From NCBI RefSeq assembly GCF_000025185.1, contig NC_013720.1:1426001-1490000 (forward strand): DNA of 64,000 nt, given 5' to 3'. Numbering within the stretch: position 1 is the stretch's first letter; every line of letters starts with the position of its first letter. The notes under the pieces were generated by a model that saw only the letters and a program-made list of their open reading frames with translations, was not told the origin of the DNA and did not search any database. This document shows, piece after piece, positions 43,972 to 54,739 of the stretch. Position numbers and translations under genes: made by a program. The DNA comes from Pirellula staleyi DSM 6068 (GTDB taxonomy: Bacteria; Planctomycetota; Planctomycetia; Pirellulales; Pirellulaceae).

Positions 43972-46367
43972 GGTTGGGTCGTCGCTGGGAAGACCGAGAC
44001 GCGACGATCAGAACCGACCATCTGCTCCATGAACTTGAGGCTCGTGTAGGGATTGACCTCAGGAAGCTGATCGCTGGTGGCAGTCGCTTGCACCACGTCA
44101 GCGACCGATTGGCTGCGAGGAATCACTCGCAAATTGCTCGAGCTTGCCAGCACGCTTTCGAAACGAGCGACTTGCTCCAGCGGAATCGCCAGCACTGCAG
44201 AAACAACGCCTCGCAGCGGCTCTTCGTAAAGCTGTACCACTTCAACATCGCTGGCAGCAACCAGCATTTGCGTTCGACCAACGATTTCCGGCGGCACATC
44301 GTAGTTGCTCGGAAACGTCATTGGCTCGGCCGAAATCACATCGACTCGCATCTGCTGTTTGACAAGCTCAAGCCCTGCGAGCTGTTCTTTCTGAACTAAG
44401 AATCCGCGATAGCCAGGGGCGATTCCGGCCGAAATTCCCACAGCAGTGTCGGCTGGAAGAAAGTCGGACTCCAAAAAGTAGTCGCCAGGCTGTTTGTTGG
44501 TTCGCAGCACGCGACCAGCAAACAAGCTTAGATCGGTAACGATTTTCTTTTCGTTGACTTCATCGATCGAAATCGAAGTGATGGCTGGCCGAGCGACAAC
44601 GGCTCCCCACGGCTCGAGTTTTTCGAACGCTCGAACTGCCACCGTGCACAGCGGCACACTTGCCATGTTGGGAGGCGATGCTGTTGGCAAGTTCGAACGA
44701 AATGCAGCAGTGAGTTTGATTTCACTAGTCATCGCCGCTGCTTGCGCAAGGGCTTCGGCATCGCGCAAGCGAACGGCGAGGGTGAGGGATGAAATCGGAT
44801 TGGCAATCGAATTGTTCGCTCCAGCAGATTCGCTTGGCGTACGAGCAATGGCCACCACGCGCGCGTCGACCGCCAGCAGCCAGTGCTCGGCGCGATGACC
44901 AAGCGAAGTGGACCATTGCAAGTCGGTCGAACGGCTGATGACTTCTGAACTGTTGCGAGTCGTTGTCTCGTTTTCCCGGCGCGAAGTTTCCTCTGTCGTA
45001 CGCACATGCTCCAGCTTGAAACTGCCGAGCAAATCGAGGTGGTCCCCCACACTTAAATACTCAGACCCCAAGATCTGACTAGCGCTAATGACAACAGCTT
45101 GGCGATCAGGAGGAATGACACTTCCGATGCCACCTTTTGCCCCTTGTTCGGCAAGTTCCGATTCGGAGATGACAGTGCCAGCTTCGATGTCGCGATTGGC
45201 GACGCGTCCGAGCAGGAAGTCGTAAGGCACCAGTTTGGAGCGAGTGGCGGTGTCCGGGTCGTAGTAGGCGAACTCAGGGCGGCGTGTTACAGGATCGATA
45301 AAGTCTTGCTCGGTGATCCGCTGGAAGGCGGGAATGGTGCGCTTGACGAGCGGAAATGCCACGGCAAGCTTCTGTTCGGCAGGCGCTTCGCTATCGTCAC
45401 TCCCACCTTTGGCAGCTTGTCCTGATTGCGCCACCGCCATCACCGAGAGTCCCTTGTGAAGCGCCTTCTTCACGTGGGGAATGTCGGACGGAGTTAGCGC
45501 TAGAACCACTTCTTCGACCGGAATGTTTTGCACTCGCTGACCTTCGGTGAGCGAAGAGGTGGTCGACGGCTTCTGTCGAATGCGAACTGGTGTGAGCAAG
45601 ATGGCCGACTGAGCAATTGTGCGTTCCACCACTGCTTGGGGTGGATCGCTGGCCTTCGATCGCGTGACGAACTGAACACCGCTGCGGGGCTTATGCGACG
45701 GATCGAACTCGCCGAGCATGTCGTGTGGAACCGAGGCAATCAGGTCGACTTTGTCTCCCAGCTTGAGCCCGTGGAGGCCTGCAATCGAGCTGCTTTCGAG
45801 AGTCATCGACTGCATGCCGGGGGGAGTGGCGCCAGCTAAACCAGGGCGGGTTCCTTTGGGGAGAAACGAACTTTCCGTAAAGGCAAGTCCTGGGTTCTTT
45901 TCTTTCGAGACCACTCGGCCGATGATGTCGTTCACACTCATCATGGCACCACCCAGTTCGCGCACGCGGCCGATCGGAATCCGTTTTCCACCGTCGATCG
46001 AGATCATGAAGGTGCCATTTTCTTCGGTCACTTCGCGGGCGGCGGAGCTCACCTCTTGACCGTCGTCGCCGATGTACTTCAGACCAATCCCGACAATCTG
46101 ATCAGGGCGCAGTTCGATCGTGGCGATCGCGCGCTTCTGTGGGTCGATCATGTCTTCGCGCGTGACCGAGGCATACGGAGCAATGGGGCGCGCGTTCACA
46201 GGTATCTGAACTCGTGGTGGCTTGGCAGAGGCCAAGAAAGGGAATTCCACTCCCGCCATCCAAAGAGTCGCTCCGGTGGCTACGGCCCCAAAGAGCAGCA
46301 CGAAAAAAAGACCACCAAGCATCCATAAGGGAGACTGCCGGCGGTTGTGGGGATTGATTCCTCGCAT
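43968..46367 (-). CDS. cpaB: Oversized CpaB/RcpC-like Tad pilus assembly protein
   Basis: 799 residues, about two to three times the usual CpaB length. Short cytoplasmic N-terminus, then one membrane helix (MLGGLFFVLLFGAVATGATL). At least two and probably three SAF-type modules follow: near 55-230 (NARPIAPYASVTREDMIDP, IIGRVVSKEKNPGLAF), near 330-540 (FPLVKRTIPAFQRITEQDF, LLGRVANRDIEAGTVISESE) and near 590-780 (VVARPAITSISIDEVNEKKI, AGRVLRTNKQPGDYFLESDF). SAF domains in CpaB are thought to link secretin and peptidoglycan. The gene begins the run of overlapping tad genes. Confidence 0.9.
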   Translation of the reverse strand: MRGINPHNRRQSPLWMLGGLFFVLLFGAVATGATLWMAGVEFPFLASAKPPRVQIPVNARPIAPYASVTREDMIDPQKRAIATIELRPDQIVGIGLKYIGDDGQEVSSAAREVTEENGTFMISIDGGKRIPIGRVRELGGAMMSVNDIIGRVVSKEKNPGLAFTESSFLPKGTRPGLAGATPPGMQSMTLESSSIAGLHGLKLGDKVDLIASVPHDMLGEFDPSHKPRSGVQFVTRSKASDPPQAVVERTIAQSAILLTPVRIRQKPSTTSSLTEGQRVQNIPVEEVVLALTPSDIPHVKKALHKGLSVMAVAQSGQAAKGGSDDSEAPAEQKLAVAFPLVKRTIPAFQRITEQDFIDPVTRRPEFAYYDPDTATRSKLVPYDFLLGRVANRDIEAGTVISESELAEQGAKGGIGSVIPPDRQAVVISASQILGSEYLSVGDHLDLLGSFKLEHVRTTEETSRRENETTTRNSSEVISRSTDLQWSTSLGHRAEHWLLAVDARVVAIARTPSESAGANNSIANPISSLTLAVRLRDAEALAQAAAMTSEIKLTAAFRSNLPTASPPNMASVPLCTVAVRAFEKLEPWGAVVARPAITSISIDEVNEKKIVTDLSLFAGRVLRTNKQPGDYFLESDFLPADTAVGISAGIAPGYRGFLVQKEQLAGLELVKQQMRVDVISAEPMTFPSNYDVPPEIVGRTQMLVAASDVEVVQLYEEPLRGVVSAVLAIPLEQVARFESVLASSSNLRVIPRSQSVADVVQATATSDQLPEVNPYTSLKFMEQMVGSDRRVSVFPATTQP

Positions 46368-46448
46368 CGGACGACCTTCGATCTATGTTGTCGGGCGGAG
46401 AATCCTTTCTGCACGCTGTATCGGAGTGTAGGTGACTATTGATTGTAG

Positions 46449-47459
46449 TTACTGAAGAATCTCACGTCGAAAAATTGCTTGGGAAGAAATTACCCGGCGA
46501 TAGGGACGCACCACCTGGCCGAGAGCTTGCTGGCCACCCAGGCCATATTCACCCGAGTAAGTAGTGCGATGAATGTTACCTTCATCGGGTGACACCAATG
46601 GTCCATCGGGTGGTGCGATTGGGTTGGTAACTACCACCACACCCGCATCGTTGGCCAGATTAGGTCGGCCCACCGTCGGCTCGAAAGGGAACTCAGGGTC
46701 GGCTGTGTCGTGCCGAAAACTGCTCATCGCGGGAGACTGCGAGGGGTAGTTGATCCGTAGCCCGACGATACCGCGCTCGGGACTGCTCACTTTGAAGGGA
46801 TCGATGCGCGGCCCTGCTTCGCGAACGATCGGCTCAACAGCGGCGACCCAGTCGATGGTTTCAACGCCAGTGGCACTGCGACCGACGACGATGGGAATGC
46901 GAACGAGAAAGCCACTCGGCTCAGGCATCACACTGGGGTCAGGATTGTCGTCGGGATTGTCATCTTCATAGACGGCACCGGGATAGCGGAGCACATCGAC
47001 GTCGTTAAAACTGTCGGGGATCATCAGCGGAACGAGTTGCTGGTTCACCAGCGGCAGTCTTGCGACGAGTTCGCGCCACCTCGTGCTCAACTCGGTAGCA
47101 GGACCGTCTGTGGGGAGCTCGATCACCAGATAATGTTCGTCATAAACCGTTTGGCGAAATCGCCTGATCGCTTCTTGATCGGCAGCACTAAGACCAAGCG
47201 CTGGATCGGTGTAGTCGCCGTAGAGCACCATTTCGAGTGTTACGGAATTGGCGGGCAACGGAGTGCGTGAAGTTTCGCGAGCAGCAAGATCGACGGCGGC
47301 TTGTGTTCCTTGTGCGGCATAGAACATGAAGCCGAAGGTGAGGATCGCCGCGAGCAGCATGTAGACCACGAGCGCAATAACGGCGAACTCGACCAGCGAT
47401 TGGCCTCGTCGCTGGCGCAGTCGATAGCGGTGTGAAACTGATTTAGGCGATTCGTCCAT
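46449..47459 (-). CDS. tadE: TadE-like pilus protein
   Basis: 336 residues from ATG 47459; a longer start at 47543 would lie well inside the peptidase gene. The TadE N-terminus is GQSLVEFAVIALVVYMLLAA, a pre-pilin-like cleavage site and membrane helix, then GFMFYAAQGTQAAVDLAARE. The remainder is a large extracytoplasmic domain, much longer than in typical TadE (~150-200 residues), ending FRREILQ. Start overlaps the prepilin peptidase gene by 17 bp. Confidence 0.85.
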   Translation of the reverse strand: MDESPKSVSHRYRLRQRRGQSLVEFAVIALVVYMLLAAILTFGFMFYAAQGTQAAVDLAARETSRTPLPANSVTLEMVLYGDYTDPALGLSAADQEAIRRFRQTVYDEHYLVIELPTDGPATELSTRWRELVARLPLVNQQLVPLMIPDSFNDVDVLRYPGAVYEDDNPDDNPDPSVMPEPSGFLVRIPIVVGRSATGVETIDWVAAVEPIVREAGPRIDPFKVSSPERGIVGLRINYPSQSPAMSSFRHDTADPEFPFEPTVGRPNLANDAGVVVVTNPIAPPDGPLVSPDEGNIHRTTYSGEYGLGGQQALGQVVRPYRRVISSQAIFRREILQ

Positions 47460-47880
47460 GGAGCACCATGCTGAGTGTGAGGACGAGAACCAGAGCGCCC
47501 AAAATCGCAGGACAATAGGCGTAGTCTTTTTGGCCTCGCGCAACTGCGACTAGCGCCAGCATGCCGCCCAGTAGCGCGGTGAGAATCGCCAGCAGTAGCA
47601 AAACCGAGGGGCCAAAAATCATGCCGAGGCCGACCATCAGTCGAACGTCGGCGCCACCTAGTCCACCGAGCCAGCAGAAAGGGAATGTGATCGCAAAAGC
47701 GAGCAATCCCCCGAGAAAAACGCCGCTCCAGCTGTTATTGCCCAGGCCGCAAGCGATGCAGACGATGCCCCATAGACCGAGGGCATAGGAGATCCAGTCG
47801 GGCACCTCGCGCGTACGCAAATCGTGCCACGTTGCCAGCGCAACGAGCAGCAGCGGAACGACGACGAAGAGAGCAGCCAT
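47443..47880 (-). CDS. tadV: Type IV/Flp prepilin peptidase (A24 family, TadV/CpaA)
   Basis: 145 residues, with membrane helices covering most of the length. The catalytic Asp pair appears as ATWHDLRTREVPDW and GGLGGADVRLMVGLG. It cleaves the leader of the Flp prepilin and the TadE/TadG-like pseudopilins. Size fits the short TadV type without the methylase domain. Lies between flp and tadE. Confidence 0.92.
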   Translation of the reverse strand: MAALFVVVPLLLVALATWHDLRTREVPDWISYALGLWGIVCIACGLGNNSWSGVFLGGLLAFAITFPFCWLGGLGGADVRLMVGLGMIFGPSVLLLLAILTALLGGMLALVAVARGQKDYAYCPAILGALVLVLTLSMVLHGRIA

Positions 47881-48031
47881 GAGAAGCTCGATTCACCCGC
47901 TGACCGGGCAAGTGACCGATGCGATCGAAACGAAAGGCGAGCGGAGAAAAAAGTCTCTGCGCCTCGAAGGTGAATCGAGACGCAGAGAACAGTATTTGAT
48001 CTTGCGAATGGACGTTGTCGGTTCTCAAAAA

Positions 48032-48382
48032 TTAGTCAACTTCGTTGACTAGCCCACCGAAAGCATCGGAGTTGGTACCGGTGACGTTTTGCGAAAGACG
48101 TCCAACCGTACCGTCGCTGTTGAGCAGAATTTCAGCCTGATCAAGTGCGATATCGCCATTGGCATTGGCAGCAGTTTCGATCAGCTTGCCTGACGCCATG
48201 GGCTGATTGTCATCAAAGTGGGCACCTGGCAGGATGGTGGCGACAGCAGCGATGAGGTCGCTCGTCTTGTGACCGAACACCGAGATGGCAGCGGCGCAGA
48301 TCAGGGCGACGCCAGCGATGATCAAACCGTACTCAACCAAACCTTGTCCCTTGCTCTTGCGGGACAGAATCTTACGAAGCAT
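48032..48382 (-). CDS. flp: Flp-type major pilin
   Basis: 116 residues from ATG 48382, preceded by a good AGGAG on the minus strand; the longer in-frame extension lacks sense. The leader LRKILSRKSKGQG precedes the class III pilin motif LVEYGLIIAGVALICAAA with conserved Glu and Tyr. The C-terminal tail is longer than in most Flp pilins (~65 residues) and beta-rich (ETAANANGDIALDQAEILLN). First gene of the Tad locus. Confidence 0.93.
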   Translation of the reverse strand: MLRKILSRKSKGQGLVEYGLIIAGVALICAAAISVFGHKTSDLIAAVATILPGAHFDDNQPMASGKLIETAANANGDIALDQAEILLNSDGTVGRLSQNVTGTNSDAFGGLVNEVD

Positions 48383-49128
48383 GGGTGCTTCTCCTGGAAC
48401 TAGAAAACTCTGCGAATCACACGCCGCACTTGTGACCTGAGGGGGTGGCGGCAACGGACCCTGTAAACCAAAACTGATTCTTCCTGGTGGCAAGCGGCCA
48501 GTGGCTTGCAAGGCAAAACGATGCCTCTTGCACCGTGCGGGAGCGCTTCACTCCATGGAGGAGAAAGCACTGCCCGCGGCTGTACGCGGCAGCTGAAAAG
48601 TTGGTCGGACCGCTCACACTGCGTTGCACAAACCGCGGGCAGATCTCCCTCGAATTTTCGTTTCTCGGGCGGCTCGAATCGCATCGGCACCAAAGTGCGT
48701 GCGAACGTTCCACCAGAGTTGGAAATTTTTATCGCGACGGAGTTCGGACCTCGTGGCTGCAGCGGAAGCTCGGCGTTTGATGTCTCAATCGAGAAAGCAT
48801 CAAAGTCGAACCTCAGCCAGTTAGGCCCTTCGAAATCGTCAGTTCGGAGGTGCCGATTCTTTCGATAGGTCCGAGTGTAATGCGGCAGCGATGCTTTTGC
48901 AACTGTTGTGCAATAAGAAATCGGTGTGAATATGACAGAAATCGCAGATGGCCTATGAATGCATCTGCGTAAGCTAGCTAAACAGTCCGCGTGTGCAGAT
49001 GCAGTGCTGCCAGCGTTCGATGAGGGATAGCGGCCTTTTCCGAAGCCTGAGCTGCGCTACTGTCGCTTCGCGGTTCTGGTTGACGTTTCTCGCGACTCGA
49101 TCGACCGTGGCTCGCAGCACATCGGCAT
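48383..49128. other. Upstream region of the Tad operon, no gene seen
   Basis: About 745 bp between the pilin start and the end of the response regulator gene. Overlapping frames on both strands are low quality. It must contain the promoter for the minus-strand tad genes. I see no clear -24/-12 sigma-54 match and no RNA gene. Confidence 0.5.
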
Positions 49129-49800
49129 TTACCCATTTTCCAAGATCCAGGTTGTCGCGTAGTGGGCGAGCTCGGTGCCGCTAGTGAGGTCGAGTTTCTG
49201 CCGGATACGGTCACGATAGGTCTCCACCGTCTTCACGCTCAGGTGCAGGCGTTTGGCGATTCCGGTGGTCTTTTCACCCTGTCCGATGAGACGAAAGACC
49301 TCGAGCTCGCGATTGGCCAGGGTGTCGAGTGGCGAACGGGTGAGATGCTTCTGCTCGCCACCGACAGTGCGCCGCAGCATCGTCTCGACCATCGCGTCGC
49401 TGAGGTAGACCTTACCTTCGAGGACGCGGCGGATCCCCTCGACAATCGTATCCGTGGCCTGGTCCTTGGTGATGTAACCCAGCGCACCGGCGAGGAGCGC
49501 CCGTTCTGCGTAGAGCGATTCGCTGTGGGTGGACCAAACGAGCATACGAACCGTGTCTTGGCGGTCCTTGATGCGCTTGATCAGGTCGATGCCGCAGCCT
49601 GTTTTGAGAGAGATATCGATCACAGCCACGTCGGGCTGAGTTTCGGCGACGAGGCGGAGGGCCTCGCCCAAATCGGCAGCTTCCCCGCACACTTCGAGGT
49701 CGGTCTGTCGACCGATTCGCAGCGCTAGCGCCTCGCGCACGGCGGGGTGGTCGTCGACGATCAGTACTCGCGCTCGTTTTTTGACTTGATTACGGTTCAT
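49129..49800 (-). CDS. NarL/FixJ-family response regulator
   Basis: 223 residues from ATG 49800. Receiver domain 1-125: VLIVDDHPAVREALALRIG, phosphoacceptor Asp62 in VAVIDISL, and the ITKD lysine. LuxR-type helix-turn-helix near the C-terminus: LANRELEVFRLIGQGEKTTG and IAKRLHLSVKTVETYRDRIR. Its start overlaps the end of the hybrid kinase gene by 11 bp, so the pair is co-translated and the kinase's HisKA_3-type core is its likely partner. Confidence 0.93.
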   Translation of the reverse strand: MNRNQVKKRARVLIVDDHPAVREALALRIGRQTDLEVCGEAADLGEALRLVAETQPDVAVIDISLKTGCGIDLIKRIKDRQDTVRMLVWSTHSESLYAERALLAGALGYITKDQATDTIVEGIRRVLEGKVYLSDAMVETMLRRTVGGEQKHLTRSPLDTLANRELEVFRLIGQGEKTTGIAKRLHLSVKTVETYRDRIRQKLDLTSGTELAHYATTWILENG

Positions 49801-52800
49801 GGCTTCTCCTGTCCAACACACAGGTTACCATCGTGCCGGCTGGAAGCACTTTTTCGAAGCTGAGCGTCGCACGAATAATCGCGGCCCGGTTGCGCATGAT
49901 GCGCAGGCCAAGACCACTGTGACCCTGGGTTGGCTGGTCGGGGATGCTGATACCGATGCCGTCGTCTTGCACACGTAGCGTCAGGTCTTCGCTCGACTCG
50001 ACAGAAATGCGGATGTTCTTGCACTGCGCATGCTTGATGGCGTTGTGCACTGCTTCATGGGCGATGAGATAAAGGTGGGTCGCGATGAGGTTGTCCTCGA
50101 CCAGCACCGGTTTAGGACAGTCGAAGGTGCAGCTCAATTTGCCTTCCAGCTGGGTACGTGAGGCTAGGTCGGAGAGCGCTGCCATGAGCCCTTCGGAATC
50201 GACCGATACGGGACACAGCCCACGCATGACGGCCCGCAGATCTTGCCGGCTCCGATGCAATCCCTGAACGACGCGCTCGACCAAATCCGACGCGTTGAGC
50301 GGATCGGTCCGGAGTGTCTCGGCCAAATCGCCCGCCAGCATGCTCAGAGCGGTCAGTTCCTGGCTCACGCTGTCGTGCAGATCCTGACCAATGCGGCGCT
50401 GCTCGAGCGAGGCAATCTCCACGACCTCACGCTCCAACTGCTTCCGGTGGCTGATGTCGCGGAGAATGCCGGTGTAGAGATGCAGGTGATTCACCTCGCT
50501 GACCGCCAGATCGACCGGGAAGGTCGAACCATCCTTCCGCAGTCCTTCGACCTCGCGACCATTGCCGATGATGTGCTTCATGCCCGTCTGCTGATACCTG
50601 GCGAGGTACTGATCGTGGTTTCCTCGGTAGGGGGAGGGCATGATCATTTTCACGTTTTGGCCGATCATTTCGTCGGCAGCGTATCCAAACATCCGTTCCG
50701 CAGCCGCGTTGACCGATTGAATCAATCCTTTCGCGTCGATCGTGATGATGGCGTCGGCGGCGGCGTCCAAAATGGCCGCCAAATGGGCTTCGCGGTTGTG
50801 CAGGACCCCCGCAGAGGTCTCGACGACCTTGGCGTGTTGTTGTGCCACACCTTCGGCGGTCAATTTGCGTTCGGTGATGTCGACAAACGTGATGACCACG
50901 CCGTCGATCCGATTGTCCAGCGTTCGGTAGGGGAGAATCCGCCGCACGTACCAGCGGCCATCTTCCGCGCGGACTTCCTTTTCCCGGGGGATCAGATTGC
51001 GCAGCAGTTGCTGAATCTCGGGGAGCAAGTCGTCGTCGATAAACCGCTTGACGATATCGCCAATCGACCGGCCACGGTCGGTGGCAATGATCCTGAACAT
51101 CCGCGAAGAGGCTGGAGTAAAAAGCTTGATCCGCAGGCTGCCGTCCAAAAAGATCGTGGGGATGTCGGTGGTATCGAGAAGGTTGGCCATGTCGTTTGTG
51201 GCCGATTCCACCTCCTCGATTTTGTCGTGAAGCTGGTTGTTGACGGTGCTCAGCTCCTCGTTATACGAGTGCAGCTCTTCCTTGGAGGTTTCCAGTTCTT
51301 CATTCGCCGACTGGAGCTCCTCGTTCATCGACATCACTTCTTCGTTCGAGCCCTTGAGCTCCTCGTTCGCGCTCTCCAGCTGCTCGATGGTGTTTTGCAG
51401 GTCGTCGCGCGTGGTCTCCAGTTCTCGCTCCAGCTGGTGCAGCAGGTCGGGCTCATCCGTCTCGCCGCGTGCACCTAAGTCCAATGGGGATTCACCGGCA
51501 GGATGCCGCTGTGCCTGGAAAGAAATCAGCAGCAGACCGGTGGTCTGTTTCGACGTGTGAAGCGGCTCTGCTTCGATATTCACCCGGCAGGGCTCCCCCG
51601 CGCGGCGCAAGATTGCGTCGTTGATGCGCTGCGGCGAATTTTCGCGGATGGCCCGGCGGATCACCACGCGCAGCTTCGACGCAAGTCCTGGGCGCGCCAT
51701 CGCAAACAGGTTCTGGGTCGGGGCACCTCCGGGCTGTACCAGGTAGTCCTCAGTCGGTCCGGCGAAGTGCAGCACTTCGTAGTTGCGATTGATCACCACG
51801 CAGGCCAAATCGAACCGGCGAAGGAGGGAATTCTGTGCAAGTTCCGCCAGCTTCGGAGGGACCGGTGCCCGATTGGTGGATGGCGGCAGTGCTGGGCGCG
51901 GCTCGGACTGCGTCACCGGAAACTGCAAATCTTCAGCCCGAAGGGGGCCCGTACGCTTATAGATGCGCCACTTTTTCGACACCGGTTCGAACAGCTCGGT
52001 TTGCCGGCCAATCGTCTCCGAGGGACCCAGAAATAAGTAGCCTCCTGGCTTGAGAGCGAAGTGCAACAATGCGAGCACTTTCCGCTGTACGTCGGGTTCG
52101 AGATAAATCAAGACATTGCGGCAGCTGATCACGTCCATTCGTGAAAAAGGAGCGTCGGCAATCAGGTTTTGAAACGCGAACGTTACTGTTTCGCGCAACT
52201 GCTTGCTGACCTGCCAGTGCACTTCGTCCACCCGTGTGAAGAAGCGGGCAAGTCGCTCCGGCGAGACATCGGCAGCGATTTCATCAGGATAGAGTCCGCG
52301 GCGGGCAATCTCGAGCGCTGGTTCGTCGATGTCGGTGGCGAAAATTTGCAGCCGACATGGGTTTTGAGCCAGCGACTGATGTTCGAGCAACAGCATGGCG
52401 ATGGAGTAAGGCTCCTCCCCTGTCGCACACCCAGGAACCCAGACACGAAACGGGGTGTCAGCATCCTTGGTCTGCAGGAGCGGGGCGACGACTTCCGTCT
52501 CCAGGTAGTGAAAAGCCTCGGGATCGCGGAAGAACCGGGTCACACTGATCAGCAGATCGCGCGCGAGTTGCTTCACCTCCTCAGGGTGCTGGCGGAGATG
52601 AGCGAGGAAATCCGCGAGGTTCTCGAAGTTGCTCAGTCCCAGTCGGCGTTCCAGTCGTCGCGCAAGCATCTTTTTGCGATAGCCGCGAAAATCAAATTTC
52701 GTACGGGCACGCAAAAGTGCGAGCAATTGGTTCAGGTGATCGGGCGCTTCTTCGACTTCAGCGATGACTCTGCCACCGTTGGCAAGGAAGTGGCGCACAT

Positions 52801-53506
52801 CTTTTACAAGCACTTCGGGCATCTGCTCGACCGGCAGCACATGATCGGCCAGTCCCGTGGCGATCGCGCTGGCGGGCATGCCGGGATAATCAGCCGTACT
52901 TGGGTCTTGAACCAGGGCGATTCCACCCGCAGCTTTCACTGCCTTCAGCCCCAGCGTTCCATGCGAACCGGTCCCGCTCAGGATGATGCAGATCGCTTTC
53001 TCCATCTGATCGTCGGCCAGCGATCGCAAAAAGAAATCGATCGAAGTTTGCCAACTGACGCGCTCGACCGGACCCGTCAGTCGGAGCACACCCCCTTCGA
53101 TGGTCATATTCTTGTTGGGCGGGATGATGTAGACCCGGTTGGCCTCGACAGCCATCCCCTCCGTGGCCTCCACCACCGGCATCGATGTCTGCCGGGCAAC
53201 GAGCTCGACCATCAAGCTGGAATGGGTTGGGGCCAGGTGCGGAATGAGTACGAAGGCGATGCCGCTGTCCGCTGGCATGGCTGCGAAAAACTTCTTGAAA
53301 GCGTCGAGCCCACCAGCCGAAGCGACCAGCCCCGCCACAGGGAATTCCGGTCGACCGCGCTTGCTGTCCAGGTCATCCTCTTCAGCCAGTTCCGCAGGAT
53401 AGTCCCTATTTGGTTCGGGAACCTTGGCCGCAACTATCGGCTCGGGAGGTGAGTCGGCTCCTTCGGTACCTGTTGCCGACATCTTCCCTCGTTTTTTCGC
53501 AGCCAT
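49790..53506 (-). CDS. CheB-CheR-PAS-histidine kinase hybrid
   Basis: 1238 residues. CheB methylesterase ~55-245: nucleophile Ser63 ([10 protein letters not shown]), His90 ([11 protein letters not shown]); the third triad member, normally Asp in GTGSDG, is His182 here (SGTGSHG). CheR methyltransferase ~260-530: [20 protein letters not shown] and [17 protein letters not shown]. Two PAS-like domains flank a long Glu-rich coiled coil (~690-785). A further PAS lies near 915-1030 ([20 protein letters not shown]). HisKA_3 ~1040-1110: [20 protein letters not shown] with the phospho-His. HATPase ~1130-1235: [33 protein letters not shown]. Cytosolic; paired with the response regulator. Confidence 0.93.
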   Translation of the reverse strand: MAAKKRGKMSATGTEGADSPPEPIVAAKVPEPNRDYPAELAEEDDLDSKRGRPEFPVAGLVASAGGLDAFKKFFAAMPADSGIAFVLIPHLAPTHSSLMVELVARQTSMPVVEATEGMAVEANRVYIIPPNKNMTIEGGVLRLTGPVERVSWQTSIDFFLRSLADDQMEKAICIILSGTGSHGTLGLKAVKAAGGIALVQDPSTADYPGMPASAIATGLADHVLPVEQMPEVLVKDVRHFLANGGRVIAEVEEAPDHLNQLLALLRARTKFDFRGYRKKMLARRLERRLGLSNFENLADFLAHLRQHPEEVKQLARDLLISVTRFFRDPEAFHYLETEVVAPLLQTKDADTPFRVWVPGCATGEEPYSIAMLLLEHQSLAQNPCRLQIFATDIDEPALEIARRGLYPDEIAADVSPERLARFFTRVDEVHWQVSKQLRETVTFAFQNLIADAPFSRMDVISCRNVLIYLEPDVQRKVLALLHFALKPGGYLFLGPSETIGRQTELFEPVSKKWRIYKRTGPLRAEDLQFPVTQSEPRPALPPSTNRAPVPPKLAELAQNSLLRRFDLACVVINRNYEVLHFAGPTEDYLVQPGGAPTQNLFAMARPGLASKLRVVIRRAIRENSPQRINDAILRRAGEPCRVNIEAEPLHTSKQTTGLLLISFQAQRHPAGESPLDLGARGETDEPDLLHQLERELETTRDDLQNTIEQLESANEELKGSNEEVMSMNEELQSANEELETSKEELHSYNEELSTVNNQLHDKIEEVESATNDMANLLDTTDIPTIFLDGSLRIKLFTPASSRMFRIIATDRGRSIGDIVKRFIDDDLLPEIQQLLRNLIPREKEVRAEDGRWYVRRILPYRTLDNRIDGVVITFVDITERKLTAEGVAQQHAKVVETSAGVLHNREAHLAAILDAAADAIITIDAKGLIQSVNAAAERMFGYAADEMIGQNVKMIMPSPYRGNHDQYLARYQQTGMKHIIGNGREVEGLRKDGSTFPVDLAVSEVNHLHLYTGILRDISHRKQLEREVVEIASLEQRRIGQDLHDSVSQELTALSMLAGDLAETLRTDPLNASDLVERVVQGLHRSRQDLRAVMRGLCPVSVDSEGLMAALSDLASRTQLEGKLSCTFDCPKPVLVEDNLIATHLYLIAHEAVHNAIKHAQCKNIRISVESSEDLTLRVQDDGIGISIPDQPTQGHSGLGLRIMRNRAAIIRATLSFEKVLPAGTMVTCVLDRRSHEP

Positions 53507-53865
53507 CGCCGAGTTCTCCGTCTTCCTCGAAATCTCTGGCCTCTGATTCTAGCCAGCATCGGTCCTAGTGAGAGTCAGGCGATACCTGCTGCTCGGTGTC
53601 AGGGCTTCCCCCACAAGTACTGTTGCACGTTCCCGACTGTAAGGTTGTGGAAGCTCCGCTACTATTTTTCTCAACGAAGCTGGGATGCCTAACGAAGGGA
53701 ACCTAGGTTCTGCCACTTACTGCCGAGGAGTGTCGTGGTGCCAGACTATCGGATGCCGGTTTTCGCCGATACGGACCTGCGAGCTGACGGCGCCTATCGC
53801 CAGCTTGCAGCCAAAGAGGCCCCAGTCACAAAGCGGATCGACCACACAGATTCGGGAGGTTGTCC
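53507..53865. other. Divergent intergenic region, no gene seen
   Basis: About 360 bp between the minus-strand kinase gene and the plus-strand receiver gene. It should hold promoters for both. No protein-like frame on either strand. Confidence 0.5.
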
Positions 53866-54297
53866 GTGAAACATCGACTACTGATTGCCTGTCGCGACGG
53901 CGATTGGCGCGAACTCTACCTGAGCTATTTCACCAATCTGGGCTACGAGGTGGAAATTTCCTCGGACGGCCTGGATTGTCTCGCGAAACTGCGTCAGGCA
54001 GCGCCAGCCATCCTTGTACTGGATCTCGAACTTCCTTGGGGCGGAGGGGACGGAATACTTGCCTGGCTCCGTGAAGAGCGATCAGCGCCCCAGGTTCCGG
54101 TGCTGCTTATGGGTCCCACTTCCACCGGGCTCGAGAGGCTCCACTGCAAAGGGTCGCCCGTCCTGGACTACCTGTCCAAACCGGTCGGGCTGACGCGGTT
54201 GCTGATCAGTGTTCGCTCCGCCTTCGCAAGAGCGCACGGACTGGAGCAACCCGCCACGAGGGAGAGCGCCGGTGATACCCCGGCAAGTGCTTGCTGA
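53866..54297 (+). CDS. Stand-alone response-regulator receiver protein
   Basis: 143 residues. GTG at 53866 preferred; TTG at 53860 is in frame. Receiver fold: LLIACRDGDWRELYLSYFTN, phosphoacceptor Asp53 in LVLDLELPWGGGDGI, PVLLMGPTS and the conserved LSKPVGL lysine. There is no output domain, so it would act by binding a partner. All key receiver residues appear present. Confidence 0.8.
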   Translation: MKHRLLIACRDGDWRELYLSYFTNLGYEVEISSDGLDCLAKLRQAAPAILVLDLELPWGGGDGILAWLREERSAPQVPVLLMGPTSTGLERLHCKGSPVLDYLSKPVGLTRLLISVRSAFARAHGLEQPATRESAGDTPASAC

Positions 54298-54679
54298 GAA
54301 TCAGGTTTCCCTGCTGGCCAGATTGAGGAACCAGCGAATGAGGAACTCGTTCGGATGGCGGCAACTCCATCGGGGCATGTTCGCTAATGCGTTGGCCTAG
54401 GTTGCAGCGAAGCCCACGCTGCAGCCTGTCAGCTAACGGACGGCTGAACTAACTGGCATCCAACTGAAGTTCTGAATGCCCTGTTTTGAACCCATTCAAA
54501 CTGGCGCACCCAACGATTCAAAAAGCTTTGTGTTCACAGTTTCCTTACCAAGCTGACGCTAAACAGGATGAACCACGAAGGAATGGATTCGCACCATCAA
54601 CGAATTGTCGACGACCCGGATGTCGTTCAATCAAAGGCAATCGAAGTGATTCGCTAGACAAGAACGGGAGCAATGAAAC
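54298..54679. other. Intergenic, no gene seen
   Basis: About 380 bp. Open frames such as 54486-54743 are not protein-like. No RNA gene or clear terminator recognised. Confidence 0.5.
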
Positions 54680-54739
54680 ATGTCTCAAGTTTTATCAAAA
54701 AGTGGCAGCCGAACTTCGAGGGGTCTTTCTGAGATTCCG

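Noticed and set aside
48383-48900. A possible sigma-54 promoter upstream of the pilin gene
   Set aside because: TGGCA and TTGCA boxes occur but not with the required spacing or orientation.
50243-53452. Long open frames antisense to the CheB-CheR kinase (411 and 427 codons)
   Set aside because: The sense strand carries a complete set of catalytic motifs; the antisense frames are a by-product of codon bias.
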